A DNA stretch of 64,000 nucleotides from assembly GCA_035525495.1 (NCBI GenBank), contig DATLED010000027.1:1-64000 (forward strand), read 5' to 3'. This DNA is from DATLED01 sp035525495 (GTDB lineage: Bacteria; Actinomycetota; Acidimicrobiia; Acidimicrobiales; CADCTF01). This document shows, piece by piece, positions 9,902-23,436 of this stretch (position 1 is its first letter; each line of letters begins with the position of its first letter). The notes beneath the pieces were generated by a model. It saw only the letters and a program-made list of their open reading frames with translations. It searched no databases and was not told where the DNA came from. A program made the translations under genes and the position numbers.

Positions 9902-10806
9902 TGGGAATCGTCGACGGCAAGGTCGTCATCGTCACCGGCGCAGGGCGCGGCATCGGCCGTGGTCACGCCATCGAGTTCGCCCGTCAGGGCGCCAAGGTCG
10001 TCGTGAACGACCTGGGCGGCGCCGTCGAGGGCTCTGGCTCCGACGAGACGCCCGCCCAGGAGGTCGTGTCGGAGATCAAGGCGATGGGCGGCGATGCCAT
10101 CGCCAACGCCGACAACGTCGCGGACTGGGAGGGCGCGCAGCGGCTGATCAACAGCGCCGTGGAGACGTTCGGCACCCTCGACGTGCTCGTCAACAACGCC
10201 GGCATCCTGCGCGACCGGATGCTCGTGAACATGACGGAGGAGGAGTGGGACGCGGTCATCAACGTCCACCTCAAGGGCACGTTCGCACCCACCCGCTGGG
10301 CCGCCGCCTACTGGCGCGAGAAGGTCAAGGCCGGCGAGACCGTCGACGCCCGCATCATCAACACGTCGTCGACGTCGGGCATCTTCGGGAACCCCGGCCA
10401 GACGAACTACGGCGCCGCCAAGGCCGGCATCGCCTCGTTCACGATCATCGCCGCCCGCGAGCTCGGCCGCTACGGCATCACCGTCAACGCCATCGCCCCC
10501 GCGGCGCTGACCCGCATGACCGAGAACCTCGGTGGCATGGCCGCTCGCGCCAAGGATCTCAAGGCCGATGAGTTCAACCGCATGTCCGCCGACAACATCG
10601 CCCCCGTCGTCGTGTGGCTTGCCTCGGATCAGTCCAAGGAGATCACCGGTCGCACGTTCCTCGTCTCGGGTGGCCGCGTCGCCGTCGCCGAGGGTTGGAA
10701 CCCCGGTCCGTCGCAGGACAAGGGCGACCGCTGGGACCCGGCCGAGCTCGGCGACGTGATCCCGAAGCTCGTGGCCCAGGCCGCCCCGATCACCGGCATG
10801 CAGTAG
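9901..10806 (+). CDS. SDR-family (3R)-hydroxyacyl-CoA dehydrogenase-like protein
   Basis: Short-chain dehydrogenase of 301 aa with TGAGRGIG nucleotide-binding loop, NDLGGAVEG, NNAGILRDRML, the catalytic Ser in SSTSGIFG, and Tyr/Lys in NYGAAKAG. The NDLGG and GILRDRM signatures are those of the dehydrogenase unit of peroxisomal multifunctional enzyme type 2 (HSD17B4). It is therefore likely to oxidise (R)-3-hydroxyacyl-CoA made by the MaoC gene that follows. ATG 9901 sits in a TGATG overlap with the ligase stop. Confidence 0.9.
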   Translation: MGIVDGKVVIVTGAGRGIGRGHAIEFARQGAKVVVNDLGGAVEGSGSDETPAQEVVSEIKAMGGDAIANADNVADWEGAQRLINSAVETFGTLDVLVNNAGILRDRMLVNMTEEEWDAVINVHLKGTFAPTRWAAAYWREKVKAGETVDARIINTSSTSGIFGNPGQTNYGAAKAGIASFTIIAARELGRYGITVNAIAPAALTRMTENLGGMAARAKDLKADEFNRMSADNIAPVVVWLASDQSKEITGRTFLVSGGRVAVAEGWNPGPSQDKGDRWDPAELGDVIPKLVAQAAPITGMQ

Positions 10807-10818
10807 GAGAGGAAGCCA

Positions 10819-11679
10819 ATGCCCCTCAACCCTGATGCGAAACTCCCGAGCGAGTGGAGCGACTGGCACGAGCGTTCGTGGAGCTCGAAGGACTCGTTGC
10901 TGTACGCCCTCGGCGTCGGCGCCGGCGCGACCGACCCCACCGGGTTCGAGCTCGAGTTCACGACCGAGAACTCGCGTGACGTGACCCAGCGCGCGCTGCC
11001 GACGATGGCCGTCGTCCTCGGCGGCGCCGGCGGCGGCATGCGCGACATCGGCACGTTCAATCCCGCCTTCCTCGTCGACGGCGGACGCACGATCACGTGG
11101 CACAAGGAGCTCCCCGTCGAGGGGAGGATCAAGAGCCGCGGCCGCACCCTCGGGATCTACGAGAAGGGCAAGAACGCCATCGTGCGGAGCGAATCCGAGA
11201 CCGTCGATGCGGCGACCGACGAGCCGCTGTTCAACATCAAGTCCCACATCATCCTGCGGGGCGAGGCGCCCTTCGGCGGCCAGGAGGACACGGTCGAGAA
11301 GATCGCCTACCCCGAGACCAAGCCAGACGTGGAGATCACCTACCAGACGCGCACCGACCAGGCGCTCCTGTATCGGCTGAACGGCGATCGCAATCCGCTC
11401 CACTCGGATCCGCAGCACGCCAAGATGGCGGGCTTCCCGAAGCCGATCCTGCACGGGCTGGGCACGCTCGGTTTCACCGGCCGCGCCCTCCTGCACGGGC
11501 TGGCCGGATCGGACCCGGCGAAGCTCAAGATGATGAAGGGGCAGTTCTCCAAGCCGGTGATGCCCGGCGACGCCCTCACCGTGCAGATGTGGGTCGACGG
11601 CAACCACGCCGTGTACCGCACCGTCACCCAGGACGGCGTGACCGTCATGGACCAGGGCGAGTGCGAGTTCGCGAGCTGA
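10819..11679 (+). CDS. MaoC-family (R)-specific enoyl-CoA hydratase
   Basis: Double hot-dog dehydratase of 286 aa. The N-terminal hot-dog has lost obvious catalytic residues. The C-terminal half keeps the hydratase-2 motif, with Asp and His in RLNGDRNPLHSDP and the following FPKPILHGLGTLGF. Together with the SDR before it this gives the hydratase/dehydrogenase pair of an MFE-2-like (R)-route of beta-oxidation. The RBS AGGAGAGGAAG lies just before ATG 10819. A palindromic repeat follows the stop. Confidence 0.92.
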   Translation: MPLNPDAKLPSEWSDWHERSWSSKDSLLYALGVGAGATDPTGFELEFTTENSRDVTQRALPTMAVVLGGAGGGMRDIGTFNPAFLVDGGRTITWHKELPVEGRIKSRGRTLGIYEKGKNAIVRSESETVDAATDEPLFNIKSHIILRGEAPFGGQEDTVEKIAYPETKPDVEITYQTRTDQALLYRLNGDRNPLHSDPQHAKMAGFPKPILHGLGTLGFTGRALLHGLAGSDPAKLKMMKGQFSKPVMPGDALTVQMWVDGNHAVYRTVTQDGVTVMDQGECEFAS

Positions 11680-11683
11680 TGCG

Positions 11684-11731
11684 TTTTGCCAGCCGGATCC
11701 CGCCGCAGGCGGCGGGATCCGGCTGTCAAAA
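11684..11731. repeat. palindromic intergenic element, family 1 copy B
   Basis: Arms of 22 bases beginning TTTTGCCAGCCGGATCCCG (11684-11705), loop CAGG, and return arm 11710-11731 with one mismatch. The sequence is almost the same as 2922-2971. This copy lies between two genes of the same orientation, so it may attenuate transcription between the first six operon genes and the second CoA ligase, or stabilise the upstream mRNA 3' end. Confidence 0.8.
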
Positions 11732-11752
11732 GCGGTTGGGGAGGGGGTCGGC

Positions 11753-13204
11753 ATGGCACTGATGCCGATCAGTCAGGCCATCCGCTGGGTGGCCGAGCAG
11801 GACCCGGACCGTCCGGCCATCACCCAGGTCGCACTCGCCGGCAGTCCTGATCACGAGGAGCGGACGGTCACGCGGCTCGAGCTCGAGCGGCGGACCAATC
11901 GACTCGCTCGGACGTACGAGCGGCTGGGGGTCGAACAGGGCGACTTCGTCACCGTCGGCCTCCCCAACGGGATCGACTTCTACGAGGCGTGCATCGCCGC
12001 ATGGAAACTCGGCGCCACGCCGCAACCGGTGTCGTACCGCCTCCCACAGCGCGAGCGCGACGAGATCGTGGCGCTGGCCAAGCCATCGCTCGTCGTCACG
12101 TCGGTGATCGAGCCTGATGCCGACGCGTCGGACGAGCCGATCCTTCCCGACCGGACGGCGCCCTCGTACAAGGCGCCGACATCGGGGGGTTCCACGGGCC
12201 GCCCCAAGGTGATCGTGTCGGGACAACCGGGCGTGACCGATCCGGAGACGCCGGGGGGGTTCGGCATGGAGCCAAACGGCACGCAGCTCGTGCCCGGTCC
12301 GCTGTACCACAACGCACCGTTCATGTTCTCGATGAGCGGGCTGTTCAAGGGCATGCACCTGATCGTGCTGCCCCGCTTCGATGCGGCGACCAGCCTCGAG
12401 CTGATCGAGCGGCATCGGGTCGACTGGCTGTTGATGGTCCCGACGATGATGCTGCGCATCTGGCGGCTGCCCGAGGAGGAGCGGCTGAAGAGGGACCTGT
12501 CCTCCATCAAGGGCATCCTCCACCTGGCGGCGCCCTGCCCGCCGTGGCTCAAGGAGGCGTGGATCCTCTGGCTCGGCGCCGACAAGATCTGGGAGCTCTA
12601 CGCGGGCACCGAGGCCCAGGGCGTGACGGTCATCAGCGGGGCCGATTGGATGGCGCACAAGGGCACCGTCGGCAAGCCGGCCGCGGGCACGATGAAGATC
12701 CTCGACCCGGAGACGCACGCCGAGCTCCCGGCCGGCGAGATCGGCGAGGTGTGGATGCACCCGCCGGAGGGGCGGTCGACGTATCGCTACCTCGGCTCCG
12801 AGGCCCGGCGCGATGACGACGGGTGGGAGTCGCTCGGCGACATGGGCTCGATGGACGCCGAGGGCTACCTCTACCTCGCGGACCGCCGGACCGACCTGAT
12901 CCTCGCCGGTGGGGCCAACATCTATCCCGCAGAGGTGGAGGCGGCGCTCGACGAGCACCCGGCCATCCACTCGTGCGCCGTCATCGGCCTGCCGGACGAA
13001 GACCTGGGACAGCGGGTGCACGCCGTCCTCGAGCTGGCGCCCGGCGCTTCGGTGACTGACGACGAGCTGCGGGTGTTCCTCCGAGAGCGCCTCGTGTCCT
13101 ACAAGATCCCGCGTAGCTTCGAGCGCGCCGACGGCTCGGTCCGCGACGACGCCGGTAAGGTCCGCCGGTCGGGCCTCGTGCTGGAGCGGACCACCGACCA
13201 CTAG
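11753..13204 (+). CDS. AMP-dependent acyl-CoA synthetase
   Basis: Second CoA ligase of the cluster, 483 aa, at the short end of the family. The P-loop is SGGSTGRPKVIVSG, with a Ser in place of the usual first Thr. YAGTEAQG (A5), LGDMGSMDAEGYL (A7) and the hinge DRRTDLILAGGANIYPAEVE follow. The tail ends RDDAGKVRRSGL: the expected catalytic Lys of A10 is present as GKV. The RBS GGAGGGGG precedes ATG 11753. A broad-specificity acid:CoA ligase is likely; the substrate is unknown. Confidence 0.88.
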   Translation: MALMPISQAIRWVAEQDPDRPAITQVALAGSPDHEERTVTRLELERRTNRLARTYERLGVEQGDFVTVGLPNGIDFYEACIAAWKLGATPQPVSYRLPQRERDEIVALAKPSLVVTSVIEPDADASDEPILPDRTAPSYKAPTSGGSTGRPKVIVSGQPGVTDPETPGGFGMEPNGTQLVPGPLYHNAPFMFSMSGLFKGMHLIVLPRFDAATSLELIERHRVDWLLMVPTMMLRIWRLPEEERLKRDLSSIKGILHLAAPCPPWLKEAWILWLGADKIWELYAGTEAQGVTVISGADWMAHKGTVGKPAAGTMKILDPETHAELPAGEIGEVWMHPPEGRSTYRYLGSEARRDDDGWESLGDMGSMDAEGYLYLADRRTDLILAGGANIYPAEVEAALDEHPAIHSCAVIGLPDEDLGQRVHAVLELAPGASVTDDELRVFLRERLVSYKIPRSFERADGSVRDDAGKVRRSGLVLERTTDH

Positions 13205-13218
13205 AGGGGGAGCCACAC

Positions 13219-14745
13219 ATGACCGCCATCGTCGAGACCAAGGAAGGCCGGCTGCAGGGGGTCGAGGAGGACTCGCTCACCGTGTTCCGCGGGGTTCCCT
13301 TTGCCAAGCCGCCGACCGGAGCCCTGCGCTTCCGTCCGCCGCAACCGGCAGAGCCGTGGTCGGGTGTGCGGGTGTGCGACACCTTCGGGTTCGTGGCGCC
13401 GCAGCCCCAGGGACAGGCGATGGCCGGCCAGGGCACGCCGGAGGAGCAGAACGAGGACTGCCTGTTCCTCAACGTGTGGACGCCGGCGTGCGACGACGGC
13501 GCTCGTCCGGTCATGGTGTGGATCCACGGCGGCGCCTTCGTGACGGGGTCGGGTTCGGGCGCCTTCTATCGCGGGGAGCACCTGGCGAAGCGGGGCGACG
13601 TCGTCGTCGTGACGGTCAACTACCGGCTCGGCGCCTTGGGCTTCCTCGCCCATCCCGACCTGCTCGATGAGGAATCCGGCTCGTCGGCGAACTGGGGGCT
13701 GCTCGACCAGGTCGCGGCGCTTCAGTGGGTGCAGGCGAACATCCACCTCTTCGGCGGCGACCCGACCAACGTCACCATCTTCGGCGAGTCGGCGGGTTCG
13801 ATGTCGGTGTCGTGCCTCGTGGGTTCGCCGGCAACGCAGGCGCTGTTCCGTCGGGCGATCGCCGAGAGCGGCGGTCCCAACGGCGTGCCGATGACGACGG
13901 CCACGAAGACGGCCGAACAGCTCTGTGCGCTCGCCGGCGTCGCTGACGTCGCCGCGCTGCGCGACCTCGACGTGGCCGAGCTGTTGGCCGCCCAGACGAA
14001 GCTGCAGCTGGCGGCGGCGGACACCGGCGCGGGCATGGCGTTGGCGCCGACGATCGACGGCGGGCTGTTGCCGACCCACCCGCTCAGGGCCATCGAGGGA
14101 GGCGTGGCCGAGGGCAAGGAGCTGCTCGTGGGGACGAACGTCGACGAGATGAAGCTGTGGGTCGTCGGCAACCGCAAGCTCACCGGAGGCGACGAGGCGT
14201 TCATCCTGCGCCGGCTGGAGAAGACGTTCGGCCCGGATGCGGCCGACGCCCTGCAGGCGTACAAGGCCGCCCGCTCCGACCGGGGTGACGACCTGACGCC
14301 GGTCGAGCTGTGGACGGCGGTCGAGAGCGACCGGGTGTTCCGCATCCCGTCGCTGCGGATGTGCGAGGCACAGGCGGCGACGGGCACAGCGGTCTACGAC
14401 TACCTGTTCACCTGGAAGTCGCCGGCGCTCGGTGGGCTGCTCGGGTCGTGCCATGCGCTCGAGATCCCGTTCGTGTTCGGAACGCTGACGACGCCCGGGG
14501 TCGAGCGCTTCACGGGCGAGGGCAAGGCTGCCCTTTCGCTCTCCGAGCGCATGCAGGACGCGTGGCTGGCATTCGCCAAGACCGGCAACCCGTCCACCGA
14601 GGCGCTGGGCGAGTGGCCGCCATACGACGCGACCCGCCGGGCCACGATGATCCTCGACGCCGAGTGCCGGATCGAGGACGCCCCCCTCGAGGCCGAGCGT
14701 TCCTACTGGGACAACCGCCCCGCCGGTCGCTTTCCCGCCGAGTAG
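13219..14745 (+). CDS. carboxylesterase/lipase family type B
   Basis: Type-B carboxylesterase of 508 aa, full length. Family signatures EDCLFLNVWTP and the nucleophile elbow FGESAGS (catalytic Ser near 195) are present. The acid is probably Glu near TNVDEMK, and His is in SCHALEIPFVFG. No signal peptide is seen, so it should act in the cytosol, freeing an acid from an ester for the CoA ligases upstream. RBS AGGGGGAG before ATG 13219. It closes the catabolic operon, 14 bp after the ligase. Confidence 0.92.
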   Translation: MTAIVETKEGRLQGVEEDSLTVFRGVPFAKPPTGALRFRPPQPAEPWSGVRVCDTFGFVAPQPQGQAMAGQGTPEEQNEDCLFLNVWTPACDDGARPVMVWIHGGAFVTGSGSGAFYRGEHLAKRGDVVVVTVNYRLGALGFLAHPDLLDEESGSSANWGLLDQVAALQWVQANIHLFGGDPTNVTIFGESAGSMSVSCLVGSPATQALFRRAIAESGGPNGVPMTTATKTAEQLCALAGVADVAALRDLDVAELLAAQTKLQLAAADTGAGMALAPTIDGGLLPTHPLRAIEGGVAEGKELLVGTNVDEMKLWVVGNRKLTGGDEAFILRRLEKTFGPDAADALQAYKAARSDRGDDLTPVELWTAVESDRVFRIPSLRMCEAQAATGTAVYDYLFTWKSPALGGLLGSCHALEIPFVFGTLTTPGVERFTGEGKAALSLSERMQDAWLAFAKTGNPSTEALGEWPPYDATRRATMILDAECRIEDAPLEAERSYWDNRPAGRFPAE

Positions 14746-14776
14746 CCGACGTCGCGGCGCGTAGGTTGACGGCGCC

Positions 14777-16066
14777 ATGACGACCGACCGGGAGGAGCGC
14801 CGGCGGGCGCGGCTCGAAGAGCGACGTCGGACGCGCGGGAGGCAGAAGCGAGCGAAGCGGCGCATCCGTCCGGCGCTCGCGCTGGTGCTCGGCGGCGTGG
14901 TGGTCGTCGGCGTTCTGGGATTCGGTGGGGCCCGGTTGCTCGCCGGGGACGACGCGACCGCTCCCGCCCGAGCGGTGGCCACCCGGAAAGGTTCGGAGGA
15001 GGCGACAGGAGCGACCGGACGCGTGACCATCGAGCGGACGCCCGCGTCGTATCGGGTGGTGTACCGACTGGAGGAGTTCACGGGACCGAAGGTTGCGCTG
15101 TCCACGGACAAGGTATGGGTGCGTCGGCCGTTCGAGAGCCGGCTCGAGACGTGGCGAGGCGCGCCGCCCGGGGACAAGCTGCTGTCGTCCCAGGTCGGCG
15201 CCTTCGCCCGGCGGCGGAACGAGTCGTCCTCGGCGGAGGCGGTGGTGCTCGCAGTTCCGCCATCGTCGGCGCCATCCGACGTCCGCCTCCTGCCCGCCCT
15301 CGCCGACGCCGAGGCCGGCGGACTTCTCCAGGCTCGGGAGGTCCGTGTCGTGCTCGATCGCCGCTGCCAGGTGTACCGGTCGGGCCAACTGCTGAGCGGG
15401 CTGTCGCTCACGAAGCCCAGCGAGCACCAGTACACGGACTCGTGCGTCGACGCCGCCGGCATCGTGCTCGAAGAGCTGTTCGTCGTCGACGGAGAGACCC
15501 TGTCGCGGCGGATCGCCGTGGAAGTCGAGGAAGAGCCGAGCCTCGACGGCCGGCTCTTCGAGACCGGGCCGCGCACGCTTGCCGTCGCCGACGGGGGCGG
15601 GCTCGTGCGGCGGATGGGTGAGGGCCTGCCACCCGGGGAGTTCCTCCTCGTCGACCCCGCGACGATCCCCGCCGGGTTCGAACGGCTCGGACGGTTCAAC
15701 GTCATCCCGTCGCAGCCCGAGAACTTCTCCGATCCGACCCGCGAAGGGGCGAGGGAGACGAGCTTCGCCGACGTCTACGTCCGGGGGGCGGACTTCCTCG
15801 TGATCGACCAGGGTGGGACGCTCCAGGGCGTCGACCCGTTCACCGAGGACCCTGGGTCACCGCGACTGGACCTCGGTCCGTACGGATCGGGGGAGCTCCG
15901 TCTGAGCGCCCTTGGTGTCGAAGTCCGGGCGAAGCGCACCGGAGGACGATTCGTGAGGGTCCGGGGCACGGTCGATGCTGACGACCTTGCGTCCGTCGCC
16001 AAGTCGCTCGCACCCACCGAAGGCAGCGGGCCGCTCGAGTTCCTCGAGGAGCCAGGCGCCGGCTGA
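14777..16066 (+). CDS. membrane-anchored LolA/MucB-like protein, unknown function
   Basis: A 429-aa protein with a very basic N-terminus (RRRARLEERRRTRGRQKRAK), one transmembrane segment (about 35-55, ALALVLGGVVVVGVLGFGG), then an extracytoplasmic domain. Repeating beta strands such as ASYRVVYRLEEF, KVWVRRPFESRLETW and DETLSRR-like turns resemble the LolA/MucB (RseB) lipoprotein-localisation fold, which binds acyl chains. The TAGGTT at 14762-14767 would make it separately transcribed. It lies between the catabolic operon and the importer, so a role in handling the same lipid-like substrate is possible but unproven. Confidence 0.6.
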   Translation: MTTDREERRRARLEERRRTRGRQKRAKRRIRPALALVLGGVVVVGVLGFGGARLLAGDDATAPARAVATRKGSEEATGATGRVTIERTPASYRVVYRLEEFTGPKVALSTDKVWVRRPFESRLETWRGAPPGDKLLSSQVGAFARRRNESSSAEAVVLAVPPSSAPSDVRLLPALADAEAGGLLQAREVRVVLDRRCQVYRSGQLLSGLSLTKPSEHQYTDSCVDAAGIVLEELFVVDGETLSRRIAVEVEEEPSLDGRLFETGPRTLAVADGGGLVRRMGEGLPPGEFLLVDPATIPAGFERLGRFNVIPSQPENFSDPTREGARETSFADVYVRGADFLVIDQGGTLQGVDPFTEDPGSPRLDLGPYGSGELRLSALGVEVRAKRTGGRFVRVRGTVDADDLASVAKSLAPTEGSGPLEFLEEPGAG

Positions 16067-16070
16067 TCGA

Positions 16071-17968
16071 TCAGTGGGCGGTGTGCGGATACACCGGCGC
16101 CTTCTCGTTGGCGGGTCGCTCGTTGATCATCGCCGGCGACGAGCTCGGATCGGCGTCGCGAAGCACCTTTGGCTCGTCCGTGGGATGTTCGCCCGGGAGG
16201 TACCGCAGGCCGTTGGCCACGTAGCGGTAGGCACCCACGCCCTCGTTGCCGACTTCGTCCTTCCCCCGCACCGTGTTGTCCCAGAAGATCTCGGTGACGT
16301 CGTCGTAGAGCGTGTAGTCGGTGAAGGGCCACAGCCCGTGCTTGCCGTAGGAGATGACCTGGGTCGTGACGTTGCCCTTGCCGGTCACCGGGTAGTTGAA
16401 CAGGCCCTGCTGGAACGTGCCGGGGTTCAGGTCGGGCCCGGCCATGTGGAGCCCGGTGCCGAGGATGAACGGCGAGGCGTAGATGACGCCGTAGGTGTTC
16501 TTGGCGGCCGGGGCCTGCCCGGTGTGCCACTTGTGGATGAAGTACGCGTCGCCGATCTCCGGAGGCGTCCGGATCGTGAGGAAGGAGATGCCGAAGGCTC
16601 GCGACCACTGGTCCTTGTCATAGGTGCGGGCGAACAGCGTCGTGTCGACGAGGGCCGAACCGGTGATGATCCACTCCGGCTGCCACGTCTGGCGGGCCGC
16701 CTCCGCGGTGAAGATGCCCGGGGCGATCGGATCCCCGGAGAAGATCACGCTGTTGACCCCCGAGGCCTTGAGCTTGGTGATGATCGGCCGGGCCTGCTCC
16801 TGCGTCTTCGCGACGTCAGGAAACCCGTTGTAGGAGATCGACTCCTTCAACGTGACGTTGTACTTCTCCTGCAGCGTCCGCGCGAAGAAGTCGGCGCCCG
16901 CCTTGTAGGCGCCGTCTGCGGTCTCGTACCAGAGGAACCCGAACACGCGGTCCTCGGTGCTCATCGGGACGGCGTCGCGCTGACCGGCGTACTTGGCCTT
17001 GCGGCCCTGCCCCGCCAGCCGCTTCCCGACGTACTCGGCGCGGTGGATGTATCCCTGGGTGGAGGACATCAGCGTCGTGTAGCCGGCGTAGGGCGCCCGC
17101 TCCTCGTAGAACTCCTGCGGCTGGGAGACGCTGCAGATGCACATGATCTTTCGAGCCCGTAGCTCGTCGATCATCGCGTTGTTGGCGGCGCCGATGGAGA
17201 CGAAGGCGCCCATCTCGGCGATCTTGATCGCGTCCGCCCGGCCCGCTTTGTCGTCGGTCGCGTCGGCGTTGCCGTCGACGTCCGCGACCTTGATCTGCCG
17301 TCCGTACAGCTGGTAGTGCTTGTTGATGTAGTCGATGTAGGCGCGGAAGGTCGCGATCGACTCGTCCTTCGGATCCGAGGCGTTGGCACCGGCGAGGGCG
17401 GCGTCGAGAGCCGGGTTGCTCTTGGCCCGGTAGTTGACGACGAGGATCTCCTTGTCGGTCACCCCGTTCCACGTCTTGCCCCCGTTGCTTCCGCTGAAGG
17501 CGGGCATGCATGGCGGTGCGAACTTGGTCGGCACCTTGATCCGACCGGTGGTGGTGTCGCAGTCCGCACCCGGATTGGCGGGCGGGGCCACGTTGCCGGT
17601 CCCCGCCTGCGCGGCGCCCGTGACGGCCGCGGGCCCGCCGGCGGTGACCTTCTGCCCCGGCTTCGGCGCCTGCCCCGGCTTCGTCGCGCCGGACGTGCCG
17701 CCTAGGGCGCCGCCGGTCGTGCCAGCGGCGGCTGTCCCCGCATCGTCGACCGCCTCGCCGACCGTGGCGTCGGCGGCCGTCTCGTCGACGGTGGTGGCGC
17801 TCTCGGTACTCTTCGAGCCGCCCGTGGCGAACACCTGGGAGTCGTCTTCGGCCTGTCGGCCGGGAAGGACGATGAGCAGCAGCAGCACGCCGACGATGAT
17901 GGCGATGAACGGACGGTAGCGAGCGAAGCCCTTGCCGATGTCCCCCAACGTCAGATTCTGCCAGTTGT

Positions 17969-17972
<4 letters not shown>
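16071..17972 (-). CDS. membrane-tethered branched-chain-type solute-binding protein
   Basis: A 633-aa ABC solute-binding protein. The N-terminus has a conserved segment (LTLGDIGKGFARYRPF), then one hydrophobic helix (about 24-43), a Gly/Ala/Thr/Pro-rich linker to about 160, and a type-I periplasmic-binding (LivJ-like) domain from WNGVTDKEILVV to near 600. There is no lipobox, so it is held by the uncleaved helix; standard LivJ proteins are about 400 aa and secreted or lipid-anchored. GTG 17972 overlaps the stop of the preceding ATPase gene (GTGA). It is the last gene of the importer operon. The ligand is not readable; acids or steroids are plausible from context. Confidence 0.88.
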
Positions 17973-21057
<3,085 letters not shown>

Positions 21058-21061
<4 letters not shown>

Positions 21062-23343
21062 CCTGCGTCCTCCTGTCGGGGTCTGCGGGTTCGCGCTCGT
21101 CGGGGCAGCGTGGCGACGCCACCGCCGGTCGGCGACGTGGTTGCCTCGACGGTGGGCCTCTCATCGGGCTCGGTGGGCTCGGTGGGCTCGAGCTCGTCCA
21201 AGCCTGCGGCGGCCCCGGTCATGGCGTCGCCCACGTCGACCGTCGTCTCATCCTCCGACTGCAGCTCCTTTGGCGCGTCGGCGGCGGTCGCCTTTGCCCG
21301 CATGTCCGCAACCAGGCTCGGGACGATGAGATGGTGTCGGTCGGCGATCCGGCGGAGGATCCGGTCGCGCACGTCGTAGAAGAGCTGGCTGAATCCGCCG
21401 GGGATGATCAGGAGGACGAACAGGAGCCCGACCGATGACGTGAAGAAGCCGAGGTACGGACGCACGACCTCCGGGAAGACGTCGCGAAAGTAGTCGAGGC
21501 CCTGGATGAACATGGCTCCGAGGAACGCGCCGGGAATGGATCCCAATCCACCGATCACGACCATCGTGAATGCCCGCCGGCTCTCGTCGACCGTGAAGCT
21601 CGAGGTGCCGAGCTGTTGTTGGTGGTGCACGAACACGGCACCGGCGAAGGCGGCGATGAAGCCGGAGATGGCGAAAGCCGTGAGGCGGGCGATCGTCACG
21701 TTGACGCCATAGGACTGCGCGGCCTTGGCGTTCTCGCGCACCCCGATGATCACGCGACCGGCTCGGCTCCGGCGGAGGCCTCGGACAGCTGCGACCATCA
21801 GGCCGAGGCTGATGAGGCAGACGAAGTAGTAGCGGTCCTCGGTGTAGGTCGTGACCCGGCCGAAGAGCAGGGGTCGGTCGATTCGGCCCGTGGGCAGCCA
21901 GGTGATGTACCTGGCGTTCAGGAGGTACGACGAGGTCGCCAGCGCGAACCCGAGCGTGATGACGGCGAGGAAGAGGCCTCGGATCCGGAGGGCGGGGAGC
22001 CCGATCACCATGGCGCTGACGGCGCCGGCGATGCCGGCGCCGAGGAGGGCGAGGGAAAGGTCCCAGCCCCGGGAGCTCGTGAGGTAGCCGCCCACGGCGG
22101 CGCCGATGCCGAGGAAGGCGACCTGGCCGAGGCTGACCTGACCCGCCCATCCCGTCAGCACGACGAGCGAGACGCCGATCATGGCGAAGATCAGGACGAC
22201 GCCGGCCAGGTTCGTCTGCGCGTCGGAGGCCACGAACGGAAGCACGACCAGCAAGACGAGGAAGAGCGTCGACAGCCCTCGAACTCCCCACTTCACCTCC
22301 GGGAGACCGGCCAGCTCGCGCGGGATCGGCCGCACCTCACGACTGGCCTGCCATGACGTCGTCTCGTCGTCGTCGACCCGCGCCGCCTGGCCGCGCCGCT
22401 GCAGGAGCAACGCCGCCAGCACGATCACGAACAGGATGGGGTCGACCAACAACGGGGTGTTCGTGTGGTTGACGATGGCGTTCTCGATGATGCCGAGCGC
22501 GATCGACGCCAGGAAGATCGTCGGCAGCTTCTCCATCTTCCCGATGACGGCGGCGGCGAGCGCTCGGATCAGGATGCTCGGGCCGAGCACGCTCCCGAGG
22601 GGAAGGCCGACGATCCCGGCACGGAGGAACACGGCGATGTAGGCGAGCGTGCTGGCGACGATCCAGACGATCGTTTGGATCCGCTTCACCGGCACGCCGA
22701 GCAGAGCGGCGCGATCCGCGCTCTCGGCGCTGGCACGCACGGCGATGCCGATGTTCGTGTACCGGAAGAAGCCGGTGAGGGCGGCGATCACCACGGGAAC
22801 GACGAGCATGGCCAGGACCTCGTTGCCCTGGAACACCACGGTCCCGATGTTGAAGCGCAACCCGAAGGGCGAGTCGAAGCTGTTCGGAGGCTGATCGAGG
22901 TCGAACACCCGGGGGAGGACGAGGGCGATGAGGGCGAGGATCTGCGAGACGGCGATCGTCGCGACCGTCAGGATGAGCCGGGGCGCCTTGAAGAACCGGC
23001 GGATGATCGTGAACTCGACGAGGGCGCCGATGGCGATGGCGGCGACGAGTCCGAGCGGCACCGCCAGGAAGTAGGGGATTCCCGGGCCGGCGATGCACAG
23101 CACGGCAAGGCTGGCGGGTACCCCTCCCAGGTCGCCTTGGGCGAAGTTGATGATGCGGTTGCTGCGGTAGATCAGCGCCAGACCGAAGGCGATGAGAGCG
23201 GTCAGGCCGCCGATCACGACCCCCTGCACCAGCACACCGAGCGGCGCCGGCCACAGCCACTGCTGCACGAAGTAGAAGACCAGGCCCGCGGCGACGAGAT
23301 TCGCGGCGGAGCGGACCCTGAGGTCATCGATGAAGTTCTCCAA
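21058..23343 (-). CDS. LivH-LivM fused ABC permease
   Basis: A 761-aa permease joining both membrane subunits of a branched-chain amino-acid-type importer. The LivH part is about 30-300 (IYRSNRIINFAQGDLG near 60). The LivM part is about 350-680 (LTGWAGQVSLGQVAF near 395). A polar tail of about 80 residues rich in Glu and Thr follows. The start is TTG 23343, with CGGAGGA about 8 nt upstream. It is the first gene of the minus-strand operon and lies 45 bp from the palindromic operator. Fusion fixes LivH:LivM at 1:1, mirroring the fusion of both ATPases. Confidence 0.92.
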
Positions 23344-23380
23344 AACCCGTCCTCCGAGTCAGCCCGCGTGGCCGGCGGAC

Positions 23381-23403
23381 ACGGTAGTTGACCCGCGGGT
23401 CAA
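23381..23403. promoter_or_regulatory. TTGACC-N4-GGTCAA operator between divergent importer genes
   Basis: Perfect palindrome TTGACC (23388-23393), CGCG, GGTCAA (23398-23403), the same core as at 5408-5423. On the minus strand a TACCGT (23386-23381) is a candidate -10 for the permease gene, and the palindrome occupies the spacer upstream of it. On the plus strand CAGAAT (23424-23429) lies 7 nt before ATG 23437. A repressor here could control both directions. Promoter calls are inference; the palindrome is directly visible. Confidence 0.6.
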
Positions 23404-23436
23404 GGTGTCCAGTTGCCTTGAGGCAGAATGCAGGCC

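Noticed and set aside
13201..15705. 834-codon minus-strand open frame
   Set aside because: Antisense to the carboxylesterase and LolA-like genes, Arg/Ser-rich low-complexity translation.
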